A stretch of 64,000 nt of DNA, taken from contig NZ_AP022560.1 of the NCBI RefSeq assembly GCF_010726085.1, forward strand, positions 2,728,001 to 2,792,000, read 5' to 3'. The position numbers and the translations under genes are program-made. The notes under the pieces were generated by a model, which did no database searches, was not told where the DNA came from, and saw nothing but the letters and a program-made list of their open reading frames with translations. Below are positions 33,508 through 41,271 of this stretch, piece after piece. This stretch comes from Mycolicibacterium moriokaense (GTDB lineage Bacteria; Actinomycetota; Actinomycetes; Mycobacteriales; Mycobacteriaceae). Positions within the stretch are counted from its first letter, which is position 1. The number at the start of each line of letters is the position of its first letter.

Positions 33508-34943
33508 GACAGAGCAATCGTGTTGTCGCGCACCCTCGTTCCGACGACGGCGCCCGCCACGAACGACCCGACGAGCAGTCCGATGATGACCCAGGCCAGG
33601 ATGCTGGATCCGCCGACGAGGGTGTAGAGGTTGGAGAGGATGAGTATCAGTGACACGAGCAGTCCGACCAGGCCGAGCGCCGGCGCGATGCGCACCCGCC
33701 ACTGCGAGAGACCGCGCCTGTCCTTGCCGAAGAAGACCAGCACCGCGACGCTGGTCGCGATGAGCAGCACGATGATGCCGACGGTGGTGGTGCCGGCGAA
33801 CCAGGTGTAGAACTGCGCGGCCGGGTCGAGCTTGAACACGACCGCGAGCGCGATGCTGATCGCGACGACGGCGGAGATCCACAGCGAGGCCCGGTGCGGG
33901 GAGCCGTGCTGGGGGTGCGGCTGGCTCAACGACGCGGGCAGCACGTCGCGCTGCGACAGCGCGAACAGGTAGCGCGCAGAGACGTTGTGGAACGCCAGGA
34001 TGCAGGCGAACAGGCTGGTGAAATACAGCACGGTGATGATGTCGGCGCCGATGACGCCGATGTAGCGCGCCGCGGTGTCGCCGAGGAACGTGGCGCCGTT
34101 GTCGGTGGCGTGCGCCACGGCCGCGTCATCACCCCAGCCCGAGATCAATGCCCAACTGGTGACGGCGTAGAACACGCCGATCAGGATCAGCGCGACATAG
34201 GTGGCGCGGGGGATGGTGCGCTCCGGGGTGCGCGCTTCGTCGCGGAAGATGGCCGTCGCTTCGAAACCGACATAGCTGATGATTGCGAAAAGCAGTCCGA
34301 TGCCCAACGATCCGGACACGATGGCGCTGGGGTTGACGATGCCGGTCGACAACCCGTGATCGCCGCCGCGGGCGATGATGACGAGATCGAGAACCACGAC
34401 GATCGCGATCTCCGCGGTCAGCAGCACGCCGAGCACCCTGCTCGACAGTTCGATGTTGCGGTACCCGAGGAAGGTCACGACGGCGAAGGCCGCCGCCGCG
34501 AACAACCACCACGGCAGTGCCGGCCCGTCGAACAGTTCGACGACCGCAGCACCCGCCGGCCCGAGCAGCCCGTAGACGCCGGCTTCCAGGGCGACGTAGC
34601 TGAGGATCGCGACGAACGCGATGCCGATACCCGCCGGGAGTCCCAACGATTTACGCACATACGAGAAGAACGCGCCCGCCTCCTCGACGTGGGGTGTCAT
34701 CGCGGTGAAGCCGACCGCGAAGAGCAGCAGGATGATCGTCGAGATGATGAACGTCGCGGGGAAGCCGGCGCCGTTGCCCGCAGCGAGACCCAGCGGCACG
34801 ACACCGCCGATCACGCCGAGCGGTGCGGCCGCGGCCACCACCATGAAGACGATGGACGCCACGCCGAGGTTGCCACGCAGCTTGCGTGCCGGTGGGTCGG
34901 GCTCACCCTTTAAAGAATCTGGAGCTGCGGTGATTTCGGACAT
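33504..34943 (-). CDS. APC-superfamily amino acid/amine permease
   Basis: The 479-aa protein has about twelve hydrophobic spans, with LRGNLGVASIVFMVVAAAAPLGVIGGVVPLGLAAGNGAG at the start and LLFAIISYVGFEATAIFRDEARTPERTIPRATYVALILIGVFY in the middle, both typical of APC permeases of the YhdG/ethanolamine type. It heads a four-gene minus-strand operon with ATGA overlaps to the glutamine-synthetase-like gene. It likely imports the amine handled by that operon. The 96 bases upstream (34944-35039) hold no gene. Confidence 0.88.
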   Translation of the reverse strand: MSEITAAPDSLKGEPDPPARKLRGNLGVASIVFMVVAAAAPLGVIGGVVPLGLAAGNGAGFPATFIISTIILLLFAVGFTAMTPHVEEAGAFFSYVRKSLGLPAGIGIAFVAILSYVALEAGVYGLLGPAGAAVVELFDGPALPWWLFAAAAFAVVTFLGYRNIELSSRVLGVLLTAEIAIVVVLDLVIIARGGDHGLSTGIVNPSAIVSGSLGIGLLFAIISYVGFEATAIFRDEARTPERTIPRATYVALILIGVFYAVTSWALISGWGDDAAVAHATDNGATFLGDTAARYIGVIGADIITVLYFTSLFACILAFHNVSARYLFALSQRDVLPASLSQPHPQHGSPHRASLWISAVVAISIALAVVFKLDPAAQFYTWFAGTTTVGIIVLLIATSVAVLVFFGKDRRGLSQWRVRIAPALGLVGLLVSLILILSNLYTLVGGSSILAWVIIGLLVGSFVAGAVVGTRVRDNTIALS

Positions 34944-35039
34944 GAGGGGGCCATCCTTCGATGGGAAGAGTCGATAGGTCGGTTGGACGCTAGGCCGGTG
35001 GCCGGCGTTTCACCACATCTGAAGTCAGCGTGAGTCTTA

Positions 35040-35849
35040 TTACGCCGCCGCGGCCTTGACCGCGCGGCCGACTTCGGTACGAATCGCCGTGTACTCGGGG
35101 GAGCGGCGGAGTTCGTCGGCGTCCACCCCGGTGCGAGGCAGGTCCACCGGGAGGTCCAGTGCCACCTGTCCCGGGCGCCGGGTGAGCACCACGATCCGCG
35201 AGCCGAGGAACGCGGCCTCGTCGGCGCTGTGTGTGACGAACACCGTGGTGCGCCCCGATTCGGCGCTCACCTGGCGGACGTCTTCCTGCAGCCGCTCGCG
35301 GGTGAGCGCGTCGAGCGCCGCGAACGGCTCGTCGAGAAGGAACAACGGCGTCTCGGCCGCCAATGCGCGCGCGATCGCGACGCGCTGTTGCTGGCCGCCG
35401 CTGATCTCCCAGATCTTGCGGTCGGCGGTGCCTTCGAGGCCCACCCGGGACAGCAGTTGCTCGCGCCGGTCCGCCCGGCGTTCCCGTGGCACCTTCGCAT
35501 ACTTGAGCGCCAGGTCGATGTTGCCGCCGACCGAGCGCCACGGGAACAGCCGTGGCTGCTGGAAGACCACACCCGCCGTCACGCCGGGAGTGGGTGGCGC
35601 GCCGGACACCTGAACCTGTCCCTCGCTTGGTGATTCGAAGCCGGCGAGCAGGCGCAGCAGTGTGCTCTTACCGCAGCCTGACGCACCGACCAGAACCAGG
35701 AACGATCCGGGGTCGATGCTGAGGTCGACCGGACCGAGCGCGGTGACCTCGTTGCGTCCTCTGCCGTAGCGGTGGGACACCCCGGCGATGCGGATCGCCG
35801 GGGTGTTGTCCTGCCGCGCATTGTCCTTCAGCTCACTGACTGAGGACAC
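35040..35849 (-). CDS. ssuB: ABC transporter ATP-binding protein, SsuB/TauB type
   Basis: From GTG 35849 the protein has 269 aa: Walker A GASGCGKST, FQQPRLFPWRSVGGNIDLAL with the family's Q-loop, ISGGQQQRVAIARALA signature, LFLLDEPFAALDAL Walker B and VFVTHSADEAAFLGSRIVVL. The Q-loop LFPW is usual for SsuB/TauB (sulfonate/taurine/nitrate) ATPases. The start lies inside the 3' end of the substrate-binding gene (17-base overlap). The frame stays open further upstream, but that part overlaps the neighbour and is not conserved-looking. It powers SsuC. Confidence 0.88.
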   Translation of the reverse strand: MSSVSELKDNARQDNTPAIRIAGVSHRYGRGRNEVTALGPVDLSIDPGSFLVLVGASGCGKSTLLRLLAGFESPSEGQVQVSGAPPTPGVTAGVVFQQPRLFPWRSVGGNIDLALKYAKVPRERRADRREQLLSRVGLEGTADRKIWEISGGQQQRVAIARALAAETPLFLLDEPFAALDALTRERLQEDVRQVSAESGRTTVFVTHSADEAAFLGSRIVVLTRRPGQVALDLPVDLPRTGVDADELRRSPEYTAIRTEVGRAVKAAAA

Positions 35850-36870
35850 CCGGCAGCCCCTTGGTGTAGATCGCGTTCTGGAACGTCTCCAGCGGTGCGG
35901 CCGACGGAATCTGCTTCTGGTCGGCCAGGAACTGCGATGCGCTCTGCAGGTTGACGGCGAGGTTGCCCGGCTTCCCGTCGGTGCCAAGCCATTCCGGCGA
36001 ACCGATCTCCTCGGGGGTCAGGAAGACGGCCTGCTTGATCTGACCTTCGGTCTCCTCGGGGGTCAGACCGATCTCGGCGGCGATGGCCTTCGCGGCTGCG
36101 GCGGGATCGTCGTTGATCTGGCTCGCGGCGCGGGCCTCCTGCTGGCGCCACACATCGACGACGTCGGGATGTGCGGCCGCGAACTCGTCGGAGACGACGG
36201 CCAGGTCCAGCGTGGGCTTACCCGCTTCGGCCAGCTGGCGGCTGGTGATCAGATCCTTGCCGGTCTTGCGGAGCTCGTCCAGGGTGGGCAGCCAGGTGTA
36301 GGCGGCGTCGATGTCCCCGCGATCCCATGCGGCCAGGATCGCCTGAGGCTGCAGGTCGATCAGCTGAACATCGCTGGCGGACAGGCCATTCTGGTCCAGC
36401 GCGGCCAGCAGGCTGTAGTGCGCAGTGGAGGCGAACGGGGTGGCGACCCGCTTGCCCTTCAGCGCCGCGATGGAGTCGATTCCGGTGCCGTCGCGTGCGA
36501 CGAGCGCCTCGTTGTCACCGGCCACGTCGAGGATGAACGCGACCTTGTACGGAATGTTCAGCGGTTCCGAGAGTCCGCGGGCCACCGGGCTGGATCCCAG
36601 CGCGCCGAAGTCGAGTTCCTTGGCGATGAATGCGGTGTTGACGTCGGCGCCCGAGTCGAACTTGGTCCACTTGATGTTGTAGTCGGGCAGCGCCTCTTCC
36701 AGCCAGCGGTTGTTCTTGACGATGAGGTCCCCGCTGGGGAAGGTCTGGTAACCGATCCGGATGGTCGGCTTGTCGGCCTGCTGCTCCGACTTGTCGACGG
36801 AGCAACCCGTCAGTGCTGTCGCAGCGACGGCCGCTGCGGCGACTGCGGCTTTGAAGGCCTTGAATTTCAT
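35833..36870 (-). CDS. ssuA: Sulfonate/aliphatic-sulfur-type substrate-binding lipoprotein (SsuA-like)
   Basis: ATG 36870 overlaps the ssuC stop (ATGA), with GAGAGGAAAG before it. The 345-aa product has a lipoprotein signal (AAAVAATALTGCS), then IRIGYQTFPSGDLIVKNNRWLEEALPDYNIKWTKFDSGADVNTAFIAKELDFGALGSSPVARGLS, the classic NMT1/SsuA-like pattern, and later ALKGKRVATPFASTAHYSLLAALDQNGLSASDVQLIDLQPQAILAAWDRGDIDAAYTWLP. Such proteins bind sulfonates, taurine or nitrate; the sulfur context points to a sulfonate or taurine-like ligand. Confidence 0.88.
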   Translation of the reverse strand: MKFKAFKAAVAAAAVAATALTGCSVDKSEQQADKPTIRIGYQTFPSGDLIVKNNRWLEEALPDYNIKWTKFDSGADVNTAFIAKELDFGALGSSPVARGLSEPLNIPYKVAFILDVAGDNEALVARDGTGIDSIAALKGKRVATPFASTAHYSLLAALDQNGLSASDVQLIDLQPQAILAAWDRGDIDAAYTWLPTLDELRKTGKDLITSRQLAEAGKPTLDLAVVSDEFAAAHPDVVDVWRQQEARAASQINDDPAAAAKAIAAEIGLTPEETEGQIKQAVFLTPEEIGSPEWLGTDGKPGNLAVNLQSASQFLADQKQIPSAAPLETFQNAIYTKGLPGVLSQ

Positions 36871-37730
36871 ATCTTTCCTCTCCATGGGACCGCGCGCCGT
36901 TCGATGGCGCGAAGTAGACCGTCGATGACAAGCCCCGAGAACCCGATCGCGAAGATGCCGACGAGCACCACCGGGGTGTTGTTGTAATTGCTTGCGTCCT
37001 TGACCAATCCGCCGACACCGGGGATGCCGTTGAACAGTTCGGCTGCCACCACCGACGAGTACGCCATACCGACAGCCAGACGGATGCCGGTGAACGTCTC
37101 GGGCAGCGCCGAGGGGACGACGATGTCGCGGATGACCTCTGCGCGCGAAGCGCCCAGCGCCCGAGCGGCCTCCTGCAGACCCACCGGCGCGGCGACGACG
37201 GCTGCGGTGGTCGCCACGGCGGCGGGCGGCAGGGCCGCCAGAGCCAGCAGCGTGATCTTCGGCGCCTCGTCGATTCCGAGCCAGATGACGAGAAGGAAGA
37301 AGTAGGCCAGCGGCGGCAGCGCGCGCAGGAATGTCAGCCAGGGCTCGAGCACACTGCGGACCCAGCTGATCGAACCCATGATCAGGCCGAGCACCACGCC
37401 CACGGCGACGCCGATGACGACACCGGCGAGCACGCGACGCAGGGTCATGTAGAGGTGCTCCCACAACAGGTAGCCGGCGTATCCGCGGACGCCGTCATGC
37501 GTGGTGGACACGTCGATGAAGGCGCGCCACACCGTGGCGGGGTAGGGCACGAAGGTCTGATTCCAGATGCCGCTGGCCGCCGCGAGCTGCCACACGATGA
37601 AGAACACGACCAGCGAGAGCAGGGGCAGTGCCGCGCGGGTGAGCCGTCCGCGCCACTTGCCTGCAGGCGCGGCGGCGGCCGGCGAGCCGACCTGCGGCTC
37701 GTCGGGAGCGATATCTACGAACACCGACAC
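36867..37730 (-). CDS. ssuC: ABC transporter permease, SsuC/TauC type
   Basis: The 287-aa permease starts at GTG 37730 with AGAAGG nine bases upstream. It has about six spans, and the EAA loop LQEAARALGASRAEVIRDIVVPSALPETFTGIRLAVGMAYSSVVAAEL is characteristic of SsuC/TauC/NrtB permeases. It contains no cysteine. It heads the ssuCAB operon on the minus strand, and a short Cys-Cys leader ORF lies 41 bases upstream of its start. Confidence 0.88.
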   Translation of the reverse strand: MSVFVDIAPDEPQVGSPAAAAPAGKWRGRLTRAALPLLSLVVFFIVWQLAAASGIWNQTFVPYPATVWRAFIDVSTTHDGVRGYAGYLLWEHLYMTLRRVLAGVVIGVAVGVVLGLIMGSISWVRSVLEPWLTFLRALPPLAYFFLLVIWLGIDEAPKITLLALAALPPAAVATTAAVVAAPVGLQEAARALGASRAEVIRDIVVPSALPETFTGIRLAVGMAYSSVVAAELFNGIPGVGGLVKDASNYNNTPVVLVGIFAIGFSGLVIDGLLRAIERRAVPWRGKI

Positions 37731-37771
37731 TGTGAGCGACCTTCTGTTGCTGAGATGGACCGGAAAAGGGG

Positions 37772-37810
37772 CTAGCGACAGCAGGGGTCGTCAGACAGCG
37801 GCGCGGTCAT
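37772..37810 (-). CDS. Possible Cys-Cys leader peptide before ssuC (12 aa)
   Basis: ATG 37810 opens the frame MTAPLSDDPCCR followed by TAG (37772-37774), so two Cys codons (TGC TGT) sit just before the end. A weak -10-like TAATAC lies about six bases upstream of the ATG, suggesting leaderless translation. It is shorter and has fewer Cys codons than the leaders at 20471 and 24600, so this is a weak candidate supported mainly by its place before a sulfur transporter. Confidence 0.35.
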   Translation of the reverse strand: MTAPLSDDPCCR

Positions 37811-37966
37811 TGGAGTATTAGTACCGGCTGGTCCGCAGCTGTGGGATATCTGTGATCACGGAGAATTTTATTTGCCGGGGGCGTAAAAGTACTGCTCGGG
37901 AATGAAATCGTGGCCGATGTCGTTCGCTACCATCGAGATAGCTATCCCCGCGGCCGGGAGATGCCG

Positions 37967-39037
37967 ATGAAGTTCTTGTTGCTCACGCTGATTGCGCATC
38001 GTCGCGATCCGCGCACACGTGTGACGAAGAGTCCTGCCGAACGGTTGCAGGAGGTCGTCGATAACGCGGTACTGGGCGAAGAGCTCGGTTTCGACGGCTT
38101 CGCTGTCGGTGAGCGCCATGAGGATCCGTTCATCTCGTCGTCGCCGCCGGTGGTGTTGAGCAACATCGCCGCGCGCACATCGACGATCGGACTGTTCACC
38201 GCGGTCACGACGCTGAGCCTGCTCGACCCGGTGCGGGCGTTCGAGGACTACTCGACGCTCGACAACCTGTCCGGCGGTCGGCTGGAGTTGATCATCGGCA
38301 AAGGCAACGGTGCGGCGCAGGCCGAGTTGTTCCACGTGACGACCGCCGACCAGTGGGACCGCAACCGCGAGGGTTACGAGTTGTTCCGGGCCCTCTGGGA
38401 CAGCGAGCGGGTCACATGGTCGGGTCGCTTCCGTCCACCGCTGGTCGACGCCAAGGCATTACCCCGTCCACTACAGAAGAAGATCCGCATTTGGCACGGC
38501 AGCGCAACCAGCAGGGACTCGGTGGATCTGGCTGCGCGGCACGGCGATCCGATCTTCTCGGCGAATGTGACGTATCCGATCGAGCCGTACGCCGAACTCG
38601 TTGACTACTACCGGCAGAGGTGGGAGTTCTACGGCCATGACCCGAACGACGCCCTGGTGGGTGCGGGAACCGCCGGCTTCCACATCGCACCGACCTCCCA
38701 GCAGGCGATCGAGGAGTATCGGCCCGCATTCGAGGCGCGTCTTGCGTTCGCGCGCAGCGCTGGTCTTCCCGTGGTGTTCGAGACGATCGAGGACTTCGTC
38801 GACCGCAGCTCGGCGCTGATCGGCAGCCCGCAGCAGGTGATCGACAAGGTGAGCCGCTATCACGCGCGGCTCGGGCACGAGGTTATCCACCTCAGCGCCG
38901 AAACCGACGGTGTCACCGAGGCGCAGAAACGACGCAGTCTCGAGCTGTTTCAGGCCGAGGCGGCCCCAGTACTTCGGCAACACCTGCCGAGCAGACCGCT
39001 GTCGGCGCAAGCCATCCGGCAAGAAGCCGTGGCCTGA
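37967..39037 (+). CDS. LLM-class flavin-dependent oxidoreductase
   Basis: ATG 37967 was chosen because GGGAG ends six bases before it; ATG 37961 is also in frame. The 356-aa protein has EELGFDGFAVGERHEDPFISSSPPVVLSNIAARTSTIGLFTAVTTLSLLDPVRAFEDYSTLDNLSGGRLELIIGKGNGAAQAELF, the hallmark of the luciferase-like TIM-barrel flavin enzymes. It has no Cys, and no Met after the initiator. It runs with a DUF1684 gene 17 bases downstream. Divergent from ssuCAB, it probably oxidises what that transporter brings in, by inference. The gap 37811-37966 holds the divergent promoters. Confidence 0.87.
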   Translation: MKFLLLTLIAHRRDPRTRVTKSPAERLQEVVDNAVLGEELGFDGFAVGERHEDPFISSSPPVVLSNIAARTSTIGLFTAVTTLSLLDPVRAFEDYSTLDNLSGGRLELIIGKGNGAAQAELFHVTTADQWDRNREGYELFRALWDSERVTWSGRFRPPLVDAKALPRPLQKKIRIWHGSATSRDSVDLAARHGDPIFSANVTYPIEPYAELVDYYRQRWEFYGHDPNDALVGAGTAGFHIAPTSQQAIEEYRPAFEARLAFARSAGLPVVFETIEDFVDRSSALIGSPQQVIDKVSRYHARLGHEVIHLSAETDGVTEAQKRRSLELFQAEAAPVLRQHLPSRPLSAQAIRQEAVA

Positions 39038-39054
39038 GAAGGGACGTATGTCAG

Positions 39055-39822
39055 ATGACGACGGTTGATCACGCCACAGAATCGGCGTTCGAGACGGCCT
39101 GGCAGGAATGGCACAGTGAGCGGGAGCGGTATTTCGGGGATCCGCTGGGCTGGGTCAGCCTGACCGGTTTGTATTGGCTCTCCGGTGATTACGAGACCGT
39201 CGGCGACCTGCCGGGTAGGTGGCGCGCTGATGAGAACGCGGTGTACGTCGAAGGGATCGACGGCACCGAACGGCTCGAACCGGTCGAGGGTGCGCCAGGG
39301 TTGCTCGTCGAAGACGGCGACCGTCGCATCGAAGTGATCCGCCGAACCGGCTCTGCGGCGCTGCGCGTGCACGACCCGCGTTCGCCGCACCTGCAGACGT
39401 ATCACGGAATTCCGGCGTATCCGCCGAGTGAGAAGTGGGTTGTGCCAGGGCAATTCGTGCCGTTCGACAGTCCTATGCCGGTGACCACCGGCGCCGTCGT
39501 CGAGGGCCTCGAGCACCACCACCAGGCGGTCGGGGTCATCCATTTCAAACTGGACGACGTGCCATTGCAGCTGCTTGCGTTCACCGGTCGTGACGGAAAT
39601 CTGCACATCCGGTTCACCGACGCGACCAGCGGTGTGACGACATACCGTGCATGCCGGGGGCTTTCGGTCACGGCGCCCGGCGAGGACGGTGCCGTGACAC
39701 TCGACTTCAACCGGGCCGCCAACCTGCCGTGCGCATTCACCGACTATGCGACGTGCCCGGTAGCGCCGGCGGAGAACAGATTGGCCGTCCCCGTCGAGGC
39801 CGGCGAGAAGAACCCGCGCTAA
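39055..39822 (+). CDS. DUF1684-family protein
   Basis: The 255-aa protein carries the DUF1684 pattern: WHSERERYFGDPLGWVSLTGLYWLSGDYETVGDLPG at the start, WVVPGQFVPFDSP in the middle and ATSGVTTYRACRGLSVTAPGEDGAVTLDFNRAANLPCAFTDYATCPVAPAENRLAVPVEAGEK at the end, where the family has its conserved Y/R and CP-PxNxL motifs. The function of DUF1684 is not known to me. AAGGGA lies ten bases before the ATG. It shares an operon with a flavin monooxygenase, so it may act on the same compound. Confidence 0.8.
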   Translation: MTTVDHATESAFETAWQEWHSERERYFGDPLGWVSLTGLYWLSGDYETVGDLPGRWRADENAVYVEGIDGTERLEPVEGAPGLLVEDGDRRIEVIRRTGSAALRVHDPRSPHLQTYHGIPAYPPSEKWVVPGQFVPFDSPMPVTTGAVVEGLEHHHQAVGVIHFKLDDVPLQLLAFTGRDGNLHIRFTDATSGVTTYRACRGLSVTAPGEDGAVTLDFNRAANLPCAFTDYATCPVAPAENRLAVPVEAGEKNPR

Positions 39823-39826
39823 GCCG

Positions 39827-40588
39827 TCAGGCCGCCTGGGCTGACGTCGCAGTCGCGGCGTCGAAGCGGTCCAGTACCGTCGCGGCGACCAGGTTGTGCG
39901 ACCCGAGCGGCTCGGCCATCGGAATGCCCTGTGCCGAAGCATAATTCGCAACGCGATCGGTGATGATGCCGTGGGCGAGGAACCAGGGCGCGATCACCAG
40001 ATGCCGGGCGCCACGGGCGCGCAATCGATCAGCGGCGTCCGCGACGCTGGGCTGAGGTCCGGTCGCGAATGCGACCTCGGCACCCGCCCAACGCGTGCCC
40101 CGGCTGAGGGCATGCGCCACGGTGGACGTCCGCGCGTTGGCCGCAGCGTTCGACGTGCCGACCGCGACGACCAGCACACCGAGACCCTCGCTTTCGGGGG
40201 ACACCCCGATCTCCGAGAGTCGCAGCCGCACGACCGACAGCAGGGCGGGATCCTCTCCGAGTACATCAGCCTGTTCGATGGCCTGTTCGCCTCGCGACCC
40301 CGACGCGTCGATCATCGCGGGGATGTCGACTCGCGCGTGATAGGCGTCGGCCAGCAGGAACGGCACCACGACACCTGCGGGGAGGTCTGCCAGCACGTCG
40401 TCCAGACTCGGACCTGCCTTCTCCAGGAAGGCGGGGCGGACGTCGAGCCAAGGCCGCAGCCGCCGGATCCGGCCCGCCACGGCGTGCGTCACCGCCGCCG
40501 CACGTGGGTCGACGCTGCCGTGGGCCGCGAGCACAAGCGGCCCGTGAGCGGCAGTGAACGTCGTCGTCACGACGCGTGTAACCCGCAT
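39827..40588 (-). CDS. che1: Sirohydrochlorin chelatase-like protein (CbiX/SirB family)
   Basis: The 253-aa protein opens LVLAAHGSVDPRAAAVTHAVAGRIRRLRPWLDVRPAFLEKAGPSLDDVLADLP, the CbiX/SirB motif with the metal-binding His of AHGS, and later GTRWAGAEVAFATGPQPSVADAADRLRARGARHLVIAPWFLAHGIITDRV repeats the motif with a second His. It inserts Fe2+ into sirohydrochlorin to make siroheme, the cofactor of the sulfite reductase encoded two genes upstream. The start overlaps the cysH end by 22 bases. The same order occurs in M. tuberculosis (Rv2391-Rv2393), where the gene is called che1. Confidence 0.9.
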   Translation of the reverse strand: MRVTRVVTTTFTAAHGPLVLAAHGSVDPRAAAVTHAVAGRIRRLRPWLDVRPAFLEKAGPSLDDVLADLPAGVVVPFLLADAYHARVDIPAMIDASGSRGEQAIEQADVLGEDPALLSVVRLRLSEIGVSPESEGLGVLVVAVGTSNAAANARTSTVAHALSRGTRWAGAEVAFATGPQPSVADAADRLRARGARHLVIAPWFLAHGIITDRVANYASAQGIPMAEPLGSHNLVAATVLDRFDAATATSAQAA

Positions 40589-41271
40589 TCTGTCTTGGAC
40601 TGCCCCGCCCAGCGGCCGCTACGCGGATCAGCACCATCAATGGGCTTCGCCGTGCACGGCGCGCAACCGATCGACGGATAGCCTTCGAAGACAAGGGGAT
40701 TGACGAGTACATCGTTGGCGTCGATGTAGTTCTGCATGTCCTCGTCGGACCACGCTGCGATCGGGTTGATCTTCACCAAGCCAAACGCCTTGTCCCAGCT
40801 GATCAGTGGCGCATTGGCCCGCGTCGGCGCCTCCACCCGGCGGATGCCGGTGACCCAGGCGGAGTAACCGCGCAGCGCCTTGGACAGCGGCTCGACCTTG
40901 CGCATCCGGCAGCACTCACTGGGGTCGCGGGCGAACAGATCCTTGCCGAACAACTCGTCCTGCTTGGCCACGCTGTTCTCCGGCGTGACGTTTACCACAT
41001 TGATGTTGTAGACCGCCTCGACGGCGTCGCGCGTGCCGATGGTCTCGACGAAGTGATAGCCGGTGTCGAGAAACAACACGTCGACGCCCGGACGCACCTT
41101 CGCGGCCAGATCGACCAGCACGGCGTCCTGCATGTTCGATGCGACGACATAGCTACCGCCGAAGTGCTCGTCCGTCCAGCGCAGCAGCTCTTCTGCGCTG
41201 GCGCCGTCGAGTTCGGCAGCGCCGCGCTCCGCCAATGCGATCAGGTCGCCTTCCGACATCGTTTCCGTCAC
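40567..41271 (-). CDS. cysH: Adenylylsulfate (APS) reductase, CysH
   Basis: GTG 41271 overlaps the sirA stop (GTGA) and gives 234 aa. The protein shows ASNMQDAVLVDLAAK, VLFLDTGYHFVETIGTRD, and the iron-sulfur ligands ECCRMRK and GCAPCTAKP that separate bacterial APS reductases from the cluster-free PAPS reductases, ending KTECGLHAS with the catalytic Cys. It reduces APS to sulfite with thioredoxin. It lies between sirA and che1, completing APS to sulfide plus siroheme supply in one operon. A longer frame start at 41304 overlaps sirA and is not needed. Confidence 0.95.
   Translation of the reverse strand: MTETMSEGDLIALAERGAAELDGASAEELLRWTDEHFGGSYVVASNMQDAVLVDLAAKVRPGVDVLFLDTGYHFVETIGTRDAVEAVYNINVVNVTPENSVAKQDELFGKDLFARDPSECCRMRKVEPLSKALRGYSAWVTGIRRVEAPTRANAPLISWDKAFGLVKINPIAAWSDEDMQNYIDANDVLVNPLVFEGYPSIGCAPCTAKPIDGADPRSGRWAGQSKTECGLHAS

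Noticed and set aside
33508..33882. N-terminal extension of the glutamine-synthetase-like frame
   Set aside because: It overlaps the 3' end of the permease gene in another frame; ATG 33507 gives a normal family start and an ATGA junction.
36871..37464. N-terminal extension of the SsuA-like frame
   Set aside because: It lies inside ssuC in another frame; ATG 36870 has a ribosome site and a proper lipoprotein signal.
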